NCBI GenBank assembly: GCA_945860375.1
Contig: CAMAQR010000058.1
Location: forward strand, 1 to 22,819
Direction: 5' to 3'
Source of the DNA: Pseudorhodobacter antarcticus
GTDB taxonomy: Bacteria; Pseudomonadota; Alphaproteobacteria; Rhodobacterales; Rhodobacteraceae
DNA length: 22,819 bases
The notes under the pieces were generated by a model. It was not told the DNA's origin. It made no database searches and worked only from the letters and a program-made list of their open reading frames with translations. Positions 22,541 to 22,819 of this stretch are shown one piece after another. Made by a program: the position numbers and the translations under genes. The first letter of the stretch is position 1, and each line of letters starts with the position of its first letter.

Positions 22541-22819
22541 TACCGAAGACGAGCAGACGCAGCGATGCAGACGGGAAGCAGAGGGAAGCGAGACGAAACG
22601 CTCGTAACGAAATCTGGATACACGGAGGCAAGACGCCCGAAGTTGGGGTGTGTTGTTTGTTTTGTGTCCGCGCTCTTTGAAAATTGAATTGTTGAAGGGA
22701 TATGTGGGCGGTTTGGGCGCATCGGCGTCTAACACGTAGCATATCTGACCAGCAGGGGACTTGGGGAACCGAGCGACCGATGACCTGGTAAAGCTTCACT
22801 GTTTTGCGGCTTTTGTTGT
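22541..22819 (+). other. Probable rRNA operon leader (16S gene beyond window)
   Basis: The stretch from the candidate start site to the window end has no coding frame of merit on either strand. It contains a boxA-like element followed by AAATTGAATTGTTGAAGGGATATG and GGGCGGTTTGG, a pattern I associate with alphaproteobacterial 16S leaders. The mature 16S start (AGAGTTTGATC) is not present, so it would lie just past 22819. Confidence 0.6.
22672..22684 (+). promoter_or_regulatory. boxA-like antitermination element
   Basis: GCTCTTTGAAAAT matches the boxA core (TGCTCTTTAA/GA) used by Nus-factor antitermination in rRNA leaders. Its position downstream of a candidate promoter and at the end of a gene-free stretch supports the assignment. 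Confidence 0.6.

Overview
The window looks like chromosomal DNA from an alphaproteobacterium of the family Rhodobacteraceae (Rhodobacter/Roseobacter type). The evidence is high GC in the core genes, the order rplU-rpmA-GNAT-GNAT-obgE-proB-proA, a ChpT histidine phosphotransferase, an olsB-olsA ornithine-lipid pair, a COX15-type heme A synthase, and a CtrA-type TTAA-N7-TTAA site. The species cannot be named from sequence alone.

Left edge (1-1274): an accessory-looking segment. It holds the 5' part of an ISAs1-family transposase running off the left edge, a small secreted Cys-rich Sel1-repeat protein, and about 400 bp with no convincing gene. It abuts the 3' end of a tRNA-Ser(CGA) gene on the minus strand, a classical integration position.

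Translation and proline block (1555-8026): a secreted DUF2059 protein is followed by a strong promoter and a hairpin-bearing leader for rplU-rpmA, then a terminator. Two tandem GNAT acetyltransferases, the ribosome-assembly GTPase obgE, and the first two proline biosynthesis genes (proB, proA) are closely spaced on the plus strand.

Signalling and lipid block (8023-10558): chpT (minus strand) is tail-to-tail with proA and head-to-head with a 57-residue DUF3553 gene. A perfect CtrA-type box lies just downstream of that small gene and in front of olsB-olsA, which encode the two acyltransferases that make ornithine lipid.

Mixed metabolic block (10583-18980): a ThiE/TenI-like protein lacking key ThiE residues, a TrmJ-type tRNA methyltransferase, a GMC oxidoreductase, and a translationally coupled run of ctaA, an M32 carboxypeptidase and an MFS transporter. 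A crotonase-fold protein without the usual catalytic glutamates and a PaaI-like thioesterase follow, divergently arranged.

Right block (19046-22819): a bactofilin gene diverges from an agmatinase-family gene, which is followed by a YtcJ-like amidohydrolase. Strong stem-loops close that unit. The last ~300 bp resemble an rRNA operon leader (candidate promoter plus boxA), so a 16S gene probably begins just beyond the window.

A dispersed intergenic element (GC hairpin, then a conserved tail with GCCAATGTGAA) occurs three times. In two copies the tail continues into AAAGG and appears to supply the Shine-Dalgarno sequence of the next gene (proA and the amidohydrolase). I found no defence locus, CRISPR array or prophage.
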